A DNA stretch of 64,000 nucleotides, from assembly GCA_038503065.1 (NCBI GenBank), contig JBCAMK010000015.1:1116001-1180000 (forward strand). The letters are read 5' to 3'. Numbering within the stretch: the first letter of the stretch is position 1; every line of letters starts with the position of its first letter. Both the position numbers and the translations under genes were made by a program. The notes under the pieces were generated by a model. The model saw only the letters and a list, made by a program, of their open reading frames with translations, was not told the origin of the DNA and did not search any database. This DNA comes from Paragyromitra xinjiangensis (taxonomy: Eukaryota > Ascomycota > Pezizomycetes > Pezizales > Discinaceae). Below are positions 48,201 to 58,077 of the stretch, in pieces.

Positions 48201-51003
48201 GGTTATTGCCACGGACGATGAATACAATATCTCGCTGCAAGATTGGGAGAAGCTCAGCAGCCAAATTGCAGAAAGTGCCCCAAATCTGCCGTCAATTTTT
48301 GGACCTTTACCTCGGAATTTCATCGAGCATATTCATCAATTAACAGCTGCTGAGTGGCAACTCTTCACCTTTTTACTTGCACCTATCTATCTTAAAGACG
48401 TACTACCCGATACCGATTACGAGGAGTTCATCTCTCTAGTAGAGGCAATCCAAATAGGGTGTGACCATTCCCTCACCCAGGAGGACTTACTAGATATGGA
48501 TCGGCGAATTGAGCAATTCAGCATTTACTATGAGGCACGTTATTACCGTATGGAGCTACTTCGGATGAAGGCTTGCCTTCCTGTGTTTCACCAAATCCTT
48601 CATGTTCCGCAAGCATTACGATGGGCAGGCCCAATGTATGTCTACTCTCAGTGGGCAATGGAACGTCTCTGTGGCACATTCTCAGGCATGGCAAAGTCCC
48701 GTGTCTCTACCAACAAAAATTTATCAAATACCCTTGTTATGTTGGAGCAAAAGAACGTGCTAGCATATGTGTTAGATTACGAACCTCCGGAACGAAGCAA
48801 TGAGGACAATGATGGCAACGTACGACTCTCAAAGTTCCTTGCTAAACGCTTGAAAAAGATCCGCCCACCAGACGCTGCAGCAACAAGACCGAATCAACAG
48901 GCTAGTGAGAGTGGGAGTGATAGTGTCAGTGGAAATGAGAACGTTGTACTCTTCCTCGGGCCCTCTTCTTTCCGTCCTCTATCAGTATATGAACGAGCAT
49001 GCCTTGCGTCTTACTTGTCAAATGAGCCGGGGCCTCGGAAAGGTACCCGGAAAAACCTCCGGGTAAACACTGATTATCTTCGTGTACCTGTTTATTGCCG
49101 AACTTTTCGCGGGGCCCTATTTGATACAAGAGAACGTGGAGACGTTTATGCATTCAACGCTACCTCCTCGGATATGCCAAGATCGAATAACACTCGCTCT
49201 ACCTTGTTCGTCAGATACGAGTCATCAGTTCACTCAGGAAGACATGGCTTTAAAGAGAGCAGATTCGGCAAAGTGTTGTTCTTCTTCACTGTTCAGCTGG
49301 ACCATGATAGCCCTCTCACTCTTCCATCCGACCCTGAAATCACGTGTCGAGTACGTGAAAAGGAGAGAGGGATAGATCGTGATAAGCATGAAAACGAAAT
49401 ACTTCTAGCTTTTGTACGGCACTTTCCTCATCAGCAAAAAAAAAATTGCGCCCAATAGGTACATATTCCGCCCGACCGCCTGCTGCGCCCGGGCGACACT
49501 AGCTGCCTGCTGCGCTTTCCCCAGGCGCCGCTTGCTGCCTGCAGCGCTTCTGGGCGACCTCCTACCATCCGGCAGTGCTGGGCGGCAGCTCGAGTACTTA
49601 GCAAATTTTCGATCGAATTTTTTCTAAGTCCCTGAAAACCCGGGACTTAGCAAAATTCACTTCGTCTCCTGCCAGGCACTGGCACTTAGCGATTTTCAAA
49701 AATCTGGAGGTCGCTTAGTCATCACTTTGTAGTCGCCAAGTCGTCGCTTAGTCGTCGCCAAAGCAACGCCTAGTAAGACACCAATCTCCACCTCCCCCTA
49801 TTGCTTCCCGCCCTTCCGACTATTGCTTCCCCCTATTCCCTCCCACCCGTTCTCAACCTCGCTGTACCATAGGACTTTGCTAACATCGTGACTTTTAGGC
49901 TCGAAGTACTAAGCTCTGCTTGCAAAGAACCTCCTAGGTAACGTCTCGCTTCCGTTTATATGACTCCAGCTGATATGCCTCCTAGACTCGCTTCCATTCG
50001 CTGCTTCAGCTTCCTCTGCCTCCGCCGGCTGCCTGCTTCGCTGCTTCCGCCTAAGCGAGCTCAATTGGCTGATCAATTCGCTGCCTGAGCTTCCACCGCC
50101 TCCTGAGCTTCCGCCGCCTCCTGGAGGTCGTCGATCCACTGCCTGAGCTTCCTCCGCCTCCGCCATATGGTAGATTCGCTGCCTGAACTTCCGCCGCCTC
50201 AGTCAATTGATCGATTCGCTGCTGCAGCCTCTGCTGCCTCCGCCATATGGTCAATTCGCTGCCGCCGCTTCCGCTGCCTCCGCCATATGGTCAATTCGCT
50301 GCTGCAGCTTCCGCTGCCTGCGCCATATGGTCAATTCGCTGCTGCAGCCTCCGCTGCCTCCGCCATATGGTCAATTCGCTGCCGCCGCTTCCGCTGCCTG
50401 CGCCAATAGGTTGATTCGCTACCTGAGCTTCCGCCGCCTCCGCCATATGGTCAATTCGCTGCTTGAGCTTCCGCCGCCTCCGCCAATTGATCGATTCGCT
50501 GCTGCAGCCTCCGCTGCCTCCGCCATATGGTCAATTCGCTGCCTCCGCCATATGGTTGATTCGCTGCTGCAGCTTCCGCTGCCTGCGCCAATAGGTCGAT
50601 TCGCTGCCTGAGCCTCCGCCGCCTCCGCCATATGGTCAATTCGCTGCTGCAGCTTCCGCTGCCTGCGCCAATAGGTCGATTCGCTGCCTGAGCCTCCGCC
50701 GCCTCCGCCAATAGGTCGATTCGCTGCTTGAGCTTCCGCTGCCTCCGCCATATGGTCAATTCGCTGCTGCAGCCTCCGCTGCCTGCGCCATATGGTCAAT
50801 TCGCTGCTGCAGCTTCCGCTGCCTGCGCCAATAGGTCGATTCGCTGCCGCCGCTTCCGCCGCCTGCGCCATATGGTCGATTCGCTGCCTGAGCTTCCGCC
50901 ATATGGCCAATTCGCTGCCTGCCTCTGGCAGGTCGTCGATTCGCTGCCTGAGCTTCCCCCATATAGTGGATTCGCTGCACCCTCAATATTTGTACATAGA
51001 TAT

Positions 51004-51034
<31 letters not shown>

Positions 51035-51513
51035 CATGGAATAAAGCAATTGTCAATGATATTGGTTCCATACAAGTGATATTCCAGGCCCTACAAGCAT
51101 ACTGTGCATATCCATTCTACAGGGCGGACTGCTGCCAAAATCCTGCGGCAGTGAGGGACCACCCGCGCCCAGAAGCTGCCCACTACACCACTTGCTACAG
51201 GAGGAGACAACCTCCTCCAGGCAGTCAAAGGTCTAGAAACCATGCCTCCCGGGCGCGCCGAGGTGCTGCAGCAACCTAACAGAAGGGTAACATTCCGCCC
51301 GACCACCTAGACCTCCAGGCGGCCAGGGCGGCTTTATCAATTTTTGCTGATGCTGTTGTAAGGGATGGACAATTGTTATATAAGGTTGAGAAAGGGAAAT
51401 TATGCGTGATTTTGGCAAGTGATATACGAGAGTTAATTGGTTTGTTGAAGAAAGATAAACGGGAATATCTAGTTAGAAAACACACGGCGCTGTTCGATGA
51501 AGAGGATGAATGA
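45269..51513 (+). CDS. Tnp2-like (CACTA/CMC) transposase, interrupted by element E3
   Basis: Exons 45269-47063, 47102-47544 and 47617-49428; element E3 then interrupts the last exon, which resumes at 51355-51513. Introns are 38 and 72 nt. Removing E3 and one CT leaves a frame of about 1402 residues. The first ~450 residues are acidic, Ser-rich and probably disordered. A zinc motif CCINSC...CDTCEHARWK matches the CPNDC...CPVCG block of CACTA Tnp2 proteins. Then IPIIHRLRLWYA, the core FTTDGVQVY with WPMALECLNLPP and CTGFIPGPKGPTNLDSFLYP (transposase_21 signature), and GNRSYCYCEYC. A DUF4218-like region around RYYRMELLRMKACLPVFHQI ends with GPMYVYSQWAMERLCG. It would cut and paste its own element. 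The insertion removes only the last 52 residues, so activity may be reduced or retained. Confidence 0.85.
49429..51352 (-). mobile_element. Non-autonomous DNA element E, copy 3
   Basis: CATCAGCAAAAA at 49429 and TTTTTGCTGATG ending at 51352, with a CT duplication at 49427-49428 and 51353-51354. It sits in the last coding exon of the Tnp2-like gene. The internal array spans about 50050-50970, and a GATA microsatellite at about 51000-51035 is expanded relative to copies 1 and 2. The host frame runs about ten codons into the element before a stop. Confidence 0.88.
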
Positions 51514-51659
51514 TAGCTATACATAAAAAATATGTTTTTGATGTTGCTGTATCTTAAAAAATCATTTTTCTTGCTTATATAATCACTGAAAAATTAATCT
51601 TATTTCTATTTTTTCAAATTCTATTGTGCGAGAGACACAACATTCAGAGGTTGTGTTTG

Positions 51660-52630
51660 ATACACAGTCGACTAGGAGATGTGTTAAAAGCACAATTGTG
51701 CATTTAACACAGGGAAAATGGGCCATTAACACAATCGCGTCAAAAGCGCAGTTGTGTAATAAACACAATTGTGTTTACAAACTGTGTTGATAACACAATA
51801 TGTTAACGACGGGCTGAAGACATGCGCTGATAACACAGTTGTGTTAAAAAACACAATTGTGCGCTTGACTCAATTGCACTATTTACACAACCATACAAAT
51901 TTCATATGACAAACACAGTTGCGCTGATAACACAATCGTGTCACTAGTACAATTGTGTCAAACTCCCAATCACATCGACATCTGCCCTTCAACACAATTG
52001 TACTAGTGACACAATATCCACACAATTGTGTTAGAACCACAACTGAACAAGTAACACAGTTGTGTTAGGAACACAATCTATGGAGCAGTTGTGTATTTGA
52101 CGTAGTACACAACGGCGAGTATGGGTTACACAATTTGGCGTTCGCTGTGTGATTTACACGTTTCGTAAAACTAACACAATTACGAGTTAGGTGTGAATTA
52201 TACATTTATGTGCCAAGTACACAATACATAATAACTGTGCAAGAAGGCTAGAGCAGACTGATATTACAGCACAAGTTACACTCGTGCTATCGACACAACT
52301 CGAGTCTGCGTTATGAGGTGTTAGAGCAACTTCTTGGCTACAGTGTTATCTACACAATGTTTGTGCGATTGTCCCTGGTGACGCGACTTCATGGGGTTTG
52401 GATAACCACACAGTTGACGTCAATCTACACAATCGTTAGCCGAAATGTGTGGATCACATTTCACACAAGCGACTTTTCAACTCTCCACACAATCTGGGTG
52501 TGTTGATGCCGGTTTAGTTAAAAGTCTCCGCAATTTTGTTGTGCTTGCATTAAGCGACGCACATCACGCTAGTGTCTCTCGCACAAAACCCAATTTTAAT
52601 GTGTTGCATTCACTATGTTCTCGCTAAATA
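51660..52630. repeat. Dense array of ACACAATTGTGT-type palindromic motifs
   Basis: Roughly 40 or more copies of ACACAA or TTGTGT, often joined as the perfect palindrome ACACAATTGTGT (for example 51763-51774 and near 52020-52032) or as variants with G or C at one position. Spacing is irregular, about 10-40 bp. No open frame of note crosses it. It begins about 150 bp after the transposase stop and ends just before the next small gene. Subterminal arrays of short motifs bound by a transposon-encoded protein are known in CACTA elements, so this is a candidate right subterminal zone. Confidence 0.75.
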
Positions 52631-52669
52631 CACAAATCTACTGTGCGCCGTGCACATCCCCTACCGGAA

Positions 52670-53008
52670 CTATGTACCATAGTGCTCAACAACGTTATAA
52701 TAATGCTCGATAGTACGCAACAGGGGGAATTTCGAAGTTGCGATATTCCTGAGAGTAATCCGAGTACGGGCTGCCTGTGCCCCGCGATGCGCAGTATTGA
52801 TGATTTCCCCAACACCTGCTGGTGGGTTTAAATCCTGATCAACATTACGGATGGCGTCTATAGCTGCTTGAGCGGTCATTTGGATTTCCTCAAACTTAGC
52901 AGCTGAGCCGTCCAACAAAACCCTCAGATTTTCCATATAAATATTAACTCCTAATCCTAATCCTCCCCTGCTATTTCCCGCAGGGAGACGCAGAGAGTTG
53001 GTATCCAT
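52670..53008 (-). CDS. Small helical-protein family, copy 4 (112 aa)
   Basis: ATG at 53008, beginning MDTNSLRLPAGNSRGG. Helical core AIDAIRNVDQDLNPP and LRTIEHYYNVVEHY. Compared with copy 5 it ends at the equivalent of the last helix, with only GT after HY where copy 5 has about 16 more residues. The array bordering the transposon starts about 40 bp beyond the stop, so the C-terminus may have been trimmed by the insertion. Promoter and upstream ~700 bp match those of copy 5. Function unknown. Confidence 0.55.
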   Translation of the reverse strand: MDTNSLRLPAGNSRGGLGLGVNIYMENLRVLLDGSAAKFEEIQMTAQAAIDAIRNVDQDLNPPAGVGEIINTAHRGAQAARTRITLRNIATSKFPLLRTIEHYYNVVEHYGT

Positions 53009-54609
53009 CGTGTATATCTGATTAAAAAAAAATACTCTTTCTCGATCGTGGTTTTTAAGGTTGATGCTGTCTCTTGTCGGTTAGATGTGCACGCCCTAGA
53101 CTGGAGTTTGCGGTTTTTGAGTAGAGTTTGGTTGGGGGTGAAGGGGTAGGCACCTGTATATATGCAGCAGTAGATCTCATAGGATACTATGCTTTACTAT
53201 ACCGGAGTCAGGGTAGATATTCTTCGTAGAAGTGTGTATAGGAGATTTGGTTTTTGATGCAAAATTAAAGTGTTCGAGAGTTTTGGCTCGCTGTAATCAG
53301 GTATGGATATTACCAGCTTGTGACCAGTGTTTTCAACATTTTTAATGTTCTGGTTTAGCCACTCTCGGAGAGTACGTTTAATGTGGTAAATTTATAGGAC
53401 GCTCTATATGAGAAGTATCTCTATTTAGTATTGCACATACTAACTGCGGACACTGCTCCTGGTACTGGTTGAGGTAACTTAGAAGCCGGCGGTCAGGGCT
53501 AAGGCTTAGAAGGAATGATGTACCCTCCTTTAACGATCCGGCCGGAGGATTACGCGAGTCTTTAGACTAAATCTAGGAACCCGAGCTTGAGCCATCCTCA
53601 ATGATCGGAGCCAGGCGCAGTAAGGTTCCTCGCTACCTAAAAAAAATCAGTGATGCGAGTTATGCGACACATGAGGCCTCGAGGGGCGTTAAATTTGATA
53701 CTCCGTATGTGAAAGTCAAGATTGCCCTTAGTAGCAATAACTTAAGTATCGGTGACGTGGGTTAGTTGGTTTACCCAGGGGAGACTATGCACTTGCTTTT
53801 AGCAGCCGGCCAGCCTGGATAGTTATATATGTGAAGTTTGAAAAATATGAAGCTTAGGTGCTGGGGGTAATAATAGTACAGCATTTGATCTAGCCTAAAA
53901 TCTAAAATCTTAAGCTCAGGTCATTTTTATAGATCTAAACGCTGTAAGTTACAGTCTAGGTTCTTTACTATTGAAAAATTAGATTTTTTACTAGTGGGCC
54001 ATCTCTCCCGTCACTGGGAGCTAGTGCTATAGCGCTAAGCGTGCATGTATCATCGGTGAAGTTACAGACATTCAGGTGTTATGGGTAGTTAAAATGTGTA
54101 TGTTACTTGTTTGTACATAAAAATCTAGTGGAATTGAGGTCTTCTCGAGTGTGGTTTTATGGGCAGCTTGCGGGTCAAATACATGTGCTTATTGCTATGA
54201 GGTATGGAGCCCGCTGTTTAGTGAGAACTCAGGTTACTCTTGATCGTTCAGAGTATATATATACGATGACATATATCGAACAACCAAATAAATATCTTAG
54301 TTAAGGTACGTAGAGTATACCTTGTTTTATTATACTCTCTAGATCTAAGAATAAAATATACATATAAATTAAAAAGCCCTGAAAAGAGGCCTACATACTA
54401 GTGTGCAGACATCGATACCAAAAGGGATGACGAGCAAAGGCCCTGATCTAAGTAAGTAAAGGAAATAAAATTTGACACTTGATTGGGTAGTTGAGAGAAA
54501 GGGAGGAGTGAGCCACTAGCAATAATAGCACTAGTTAAATACTTATAGCATTGATAAGAAAATTAAAGCGGCTGAAGCCAGGTGCATGATATGTGATAGG
54601 TTTTATGAC
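53009..54609. other. Duplicated upstream region between copies 4 and 5
   Basis: 53090-53690 is the copy-4 version of a duplicated promoter and upstream segment (see the copy-5 region). The rest (53700-54609) has no supportable gene. Near 54137, GAGGTCTTCTCGAGTGTG matches the flank of copy 2 at 24231. Confidence 0.5.
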
Positions 54610-54969
54610 TCAGGCCGTATTCGAACCCATCCCGGGTCCCGAGCTCCTGCTGCGGTTGTTCGGATTTATATATTTCACAACAAGGTCATGATATTTCTCG
54701 ACGGCAGCTAAGAGTGTTTCAGGAGTCAAGGAGTTCCGGTATTGTTCAATGTAAATAACCTTGTTCATCCCCTCGTTATACGCGTTATCGTGATTGTCTC
54801 TGGTGGTTTGAGACATCATAGGCCTTAATGTCTCATCAACCACGGCGATATCGCGCAGAGCGATAGAGGCGGCATCCCTGACCGCGTCGCTGACCACACC
54901 CTCTGCGCCTTTTACTAGTCCCTCTAAAGACTTCATACTGGATTTGACATTTTTTCCTAATACTCCCAT
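54610..54969 (-). CDS. Small helical-protein family, copy 5 (119 aa)
   Basis: The start is the ATG of MGVLGKNVKSSMKSLEGL; the frame is open further upstream from TTG but has no earlier ATG. The product has amphipathic helices, with DAASIALRDIAVVDETLRP and LLAAVEKYHDLVVKYINP, and a Ser/Asn/Gly tail. It aligns along its length with copy 4 and, more weakly, with copy 3. There is no membrane segment or signal peptide. No family recognised. Confidence 0.55.
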   Translation of the reverse strand: MGVLGKNVKSSMKSLEGLVKGAEGVVSDAVRDAASIALRDIAVVDETLRPMMSQTTRDNHDNAYNEGMNKVIYIEQYRNSLTPETLLAAVEKYHDLVVKYINPNNRSRSSGPGMGSNTA

Positions 54970-55720
54970 TTTGGTTGCCTGCACCTGATGTGAAAAATAT
55001 GTTCTTTCTTGGTCGTGGTTTCTGGGGCCCGGGTCGATGTTGCTTTTTTCTAACAATTGCAGGATGTGTAGGTAAACGTTAACTGGATTTTATTATTTTT
55101 GAGCGTGATATGGTCAGAGATGAGGATAGGGGTGTAGACCAGTATATATAGGGCGGTAGATTCCTTTGGATACTATGTTCCATCTATACCGGAACCGAGA
55201 GTGAATGCTCTTGATAGGAATATAGGGAGATATAGTTTTTGATCTAAGAGAATTCGAGAGTTTTGGCTTGCTATGATCGGGCATAGTATTACCAGCTTGT
55301 GCTTAAGATTTGGGTTGCGGCTAATGCTTTCACTCGGTCACCCTCGAAAAATATGATTAATACAGTAAATGCGTAAACTGCTATAGCTATACTAGAAATA
55401 ACACTATTTAGCACTAGTACTGCATATGTTTGGTATAAATATTGTTCCTAATTAATCGAGATAACTTAAGGGTTGGGGACGGAGCTGATTAAAGCCTAGA
55501 AGGGACGCGCGTCGACGATGCATCTGCTTTTAATGGCTCGAATGCATATGCATATGATCATGCGAGGTTCAGATAAATGAAGCATCCTTCGGTCCGAAGA
55601 CTTGGGATGTCTGAACTAAATCTGGGAACTTAAGCTCGAGTCATCCCCAATGATTAGAACTAGATGTGTTAAGTCGCAGCTCAAAATTCCTAGTCACTAA
55701 AAAATAGCGTTATTCGCCAG
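54610..55720 (-). repeat. Segmental duplicate of 52670-53690
   Basis: The upstream DNA of copies 4 and 5 shares ordered blocks: GGATACTATG...TATACCGGA (53186 and 55170), TTCGAGAGTTTTGGCT (53274 and 55253), ATTACCAGCTTGTG (53308 and 55289), and CTAAATCTRGGAACYYRAGC (53569 and 55615). This indicates a tandem duplication of gene plus about 700 bp upstream. Confidence 0.7.
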
Positions 55721-56724
55721 TAGTTCATTCTCCCACCTTTCAGTGCTAAGCGTACGGCTACGAGATGCTATAGGTGGTCGAAGTATTCTGTTCACACATC
55801 TAAGGTGCAGCCTCCACCAACTAATTTTAACAATTAACCTACAATTCCCTCTATCACTGAGAACCGAACCCAGTTTATCCTGGGTATCTATTCTCGACCC
55901 TTCGCCGTAGAAACCACAGTGATTAGAATTCGACGCTCTGTAGTTGCTATCGGTGGAGACAGATTACCTCCCCACATGAGAGTTTTAATTGATGCTACGG
56001 TCGAGAGGAGGTTCATTTCTATTGTAGCTTGTTCCCGATAGCAGCGGATCGCTCAGATAGTGGGTATTTAATGTGTCCACCCACTCATCAACAGATATTT
56101 GGCTCCACGAAGTTTTGAATGCTGGTGTTACGTCTATTTAAAATATTTGCCATTATTCTAGCACAAATAGGAAGGTGGGAATACTACTTGGGGTATTTTT
56201 AGCGCATGCTTATTTCCGGCATAAATATCATTACCTTTTCGGCTGTAAGCTTAAGGTTCTATCAACTTGTAGTATTGTAAGGTATCCATTGAGAATATTG
56301 AGCTAAATTAATTATAATACGATTATGACGATTTGATATCTTATGATATACATGTAATTGCCCCAAATCAACGAGGCGGGTAACATGCAGTCTTTTATCC
56401 TGCGCCCCAGATATGAGACCTTCCAGTTGAGAGATAGAAATACAGGGATAGCACGAAACTTTGTCCAGGAGCAAGTGATACTATTGCGTCACTAAAATAA
56501 GACAATACGATGGGGTACGGGCGAGGGCCAATTATACGGCTGAAAAAGAGGCGACAGATAATCCTCCAAGCGCTAACCACCACACAAATAAATTTGAGAC
56601 ATATGAAGAGGGAAATGCCAAATATAAGAAAAATGAGATGTCTATTAGTGTAGCCATATATCCTATCGCTTCGATCCGCCTACTCGTTCACTCAACTAAA
56701 ACCTTCGCTGCACCAACCTCACGA
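55721..56724. other. Intergenic region
   Basis: No gene, RNA or repeat that I can support. Confidence 0.55.
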
Positions 56725-57797
56725 CTACGACGGCGACAGCGCTCTGTTAAACCCACCCGGCCGATTCCTACACATAATTAGCTCTAATACCCTCACGATT
56801 CATCCACTGAGAAGGGGGCATACATATATTGCCTATACTTTGTTGTCGTGTTCTTACTGATAGCACCCACATCATTCCCTTTAACTTTCTTCTGTTTTGT
56901 GGTTCCAAATCCCCCGAATCCCATCATCGCCTGCATTTGCCCCTCCATACTGTCCTCTACAGCTACCTCATCGGTTTCTGTACCAGCCATCTCTGTATCT
57001 TGCGCTATCGGGGGTGATTGCGCAGCGGACTTATTATTACTCGGGGAAACGGTGCGACGACCTTCCGAGCGCGGATTACCGGTAAGGATGTCTATATCTA
57101 TACTTGAGTAAGCAGGTAGCTCTGCGGAAAGATCAAGCAAGTTGGGTGGGAAGCAGACCTGCACCTCGCCTAGGTCGTTCTTTGATGTGACGTCCTCCCG
57201 AACGACTACGAGCACCGTCAGCGCGTCTGCCGTCTCGCTCTCGAGACCTAGTGCGGCCTTGACGGCGGTCGGCGGCGGTGTGGCGATCTCGGGATCTAGA
57301 ACGATGGCGACGGGACTTGTCATGGTCATCTCTTCCACCGCCACCTCGTCCGCCTCTATCGCCACTTCTAGCACTAGGGCCAGTGTATTCGCGATCTCTG
57401 TCGCCTCTATCTGGTAGAGCTGGTCTTTCTCTCTCCGGGGGAGCATCGTGGCCACGCCCTCCTCTCCGTGATGGCCCACTACCGCGATGTTCTATACACA
57501 AGGTAGTTAGGATAAGTGCGATTTATAAGTGGGGAAGTTCAGGGGCATACCTCTGTCAGGCCCACGGCCGTCGTGCTTTGGATACTCTCGGTCTCCCCGT
57601 CCATCTCTCTCCCGGTAATGATCACGATGATTCCGGGTCTCGGGGCTTCTTGAGCGACTTCGCTTGCGACTGGAGTGATAGGGATCAGTGGCCCTACCTC
57701 CATATCTTTCGTTGTCTCTACCTCCACCACCACCTCTGCGTCCACCACCACCTCCTCCACCGCCTCCTCGGGGCCCTCGTGGGGGTGAGCGATCCAT
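56725..57797 (-). CDS. U4/U6.U5 tri-snRNP 27-kDa protein (SNRNP27)
   Basis: Four exons (57797-57551, 57491-57165, 57121-56824, 56767-56725; phases 1, 1 and 2) encode about 304 residues. The C-terminal MQAMMGFGGFGTTKQKKVKG and KYRQYMNRPGGFNR are the family signature, and the last 14 residues lie in a separate tiny exon. The N-terminal half is RS/RD/RG-rich, as in the human 27K protein. It is a component of the spliceosomal tri-snRNP, and its conserved tail contacts the active-site region during activation. The longest unspliced frame through exon 2 is not the RS-coding frame, so a naive reading misses the protein. The gene is divergent with SAD1, another tri-snRNP component. Confidence 0.9.
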
Positions 57798-58077
57798 TGC
57801 CAGTAGCTGGTGTTTATATGTGCGTAAGGGTGTAGTTGGTTGGAATTGATCTCAGGAGTGAATTTCAGAGTCAGTCGCGGTTGACGTGAAAGTGAAGCCT
57901 GTTGATGCACCTTGACGGTGGTGGTCCGTGCATCAACGCAAGAAAGCGCGCACGTGACAGCGGGAGGTAACCCGGCCCAACACGTCGCAGCCTTACCACT
58001 TCAGCTCTGCCAATTTAAAGGAATCAACCCTATCCCGAAATTCAATTGGATCCTATTACATCACGGATTAAGCAGTC
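57798..58077. promoter_or_regulatory. 280-bp divergent promoter, SNRNP27 and SAD1
   Basis: The only DNA between the two start codons. It contains a C/A-rich centre and CACGTGACAG (an E-box CACGTG) near 57950. The compact head-to-head arrangement suggests co-expression of two tri-snRNP proteins. Confidence 0.55.

Larger units (their letters stand above)
29611..52650. mobile_element. Composite CACTA/CMC-type transposon (two genes, nested insertions; ends not fixed)
   Basis: Inference. A Tnp2-like transposase gene and a large divergent gene share a 0.6-kb promoter. Motif-rich non-coding zones flank the pair, and the whole lies between members of one small-gene cluster. Removing the nested retrotransposon and two E elements would leave about 11 kb, a normal size for an autonomous CACTA-type element. 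I could not identify terminal inverted repeats or a target duplication, so the limits given are the outer limits of the flanking motif zones. Confidence 0.45.

Noticed and set aside
50167..51049. Open frames in element E copy 3
   Set aside because: Repeat array translations.
29650..52650. CACTATG at about 29671 and its complement near 52675 as CACTA termini
   Set aside because: Only seven bases agree, flanking bases give no target duplication, and the right one lies at the 3' end of the copy-4 gene.
27590..52650. A Starship-type giant element
   Set aside because: No tyrosine-recombinase captain gene is visible; the contents are explained by a CMC transposon with nested insertions.
56793..57479. 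228-codon minus-strand frame reading through SNRNP27 exons 2 and 3
   Set aside because: It crosses an intron in the wrong phase and gives acidic sequence; the spliced frame gives the RS domain and the conserved C-terminus.
57142..57835. Plus-strand frames opposite SNRNP27
   Set aside because: Shadows of the RS-rich exons.
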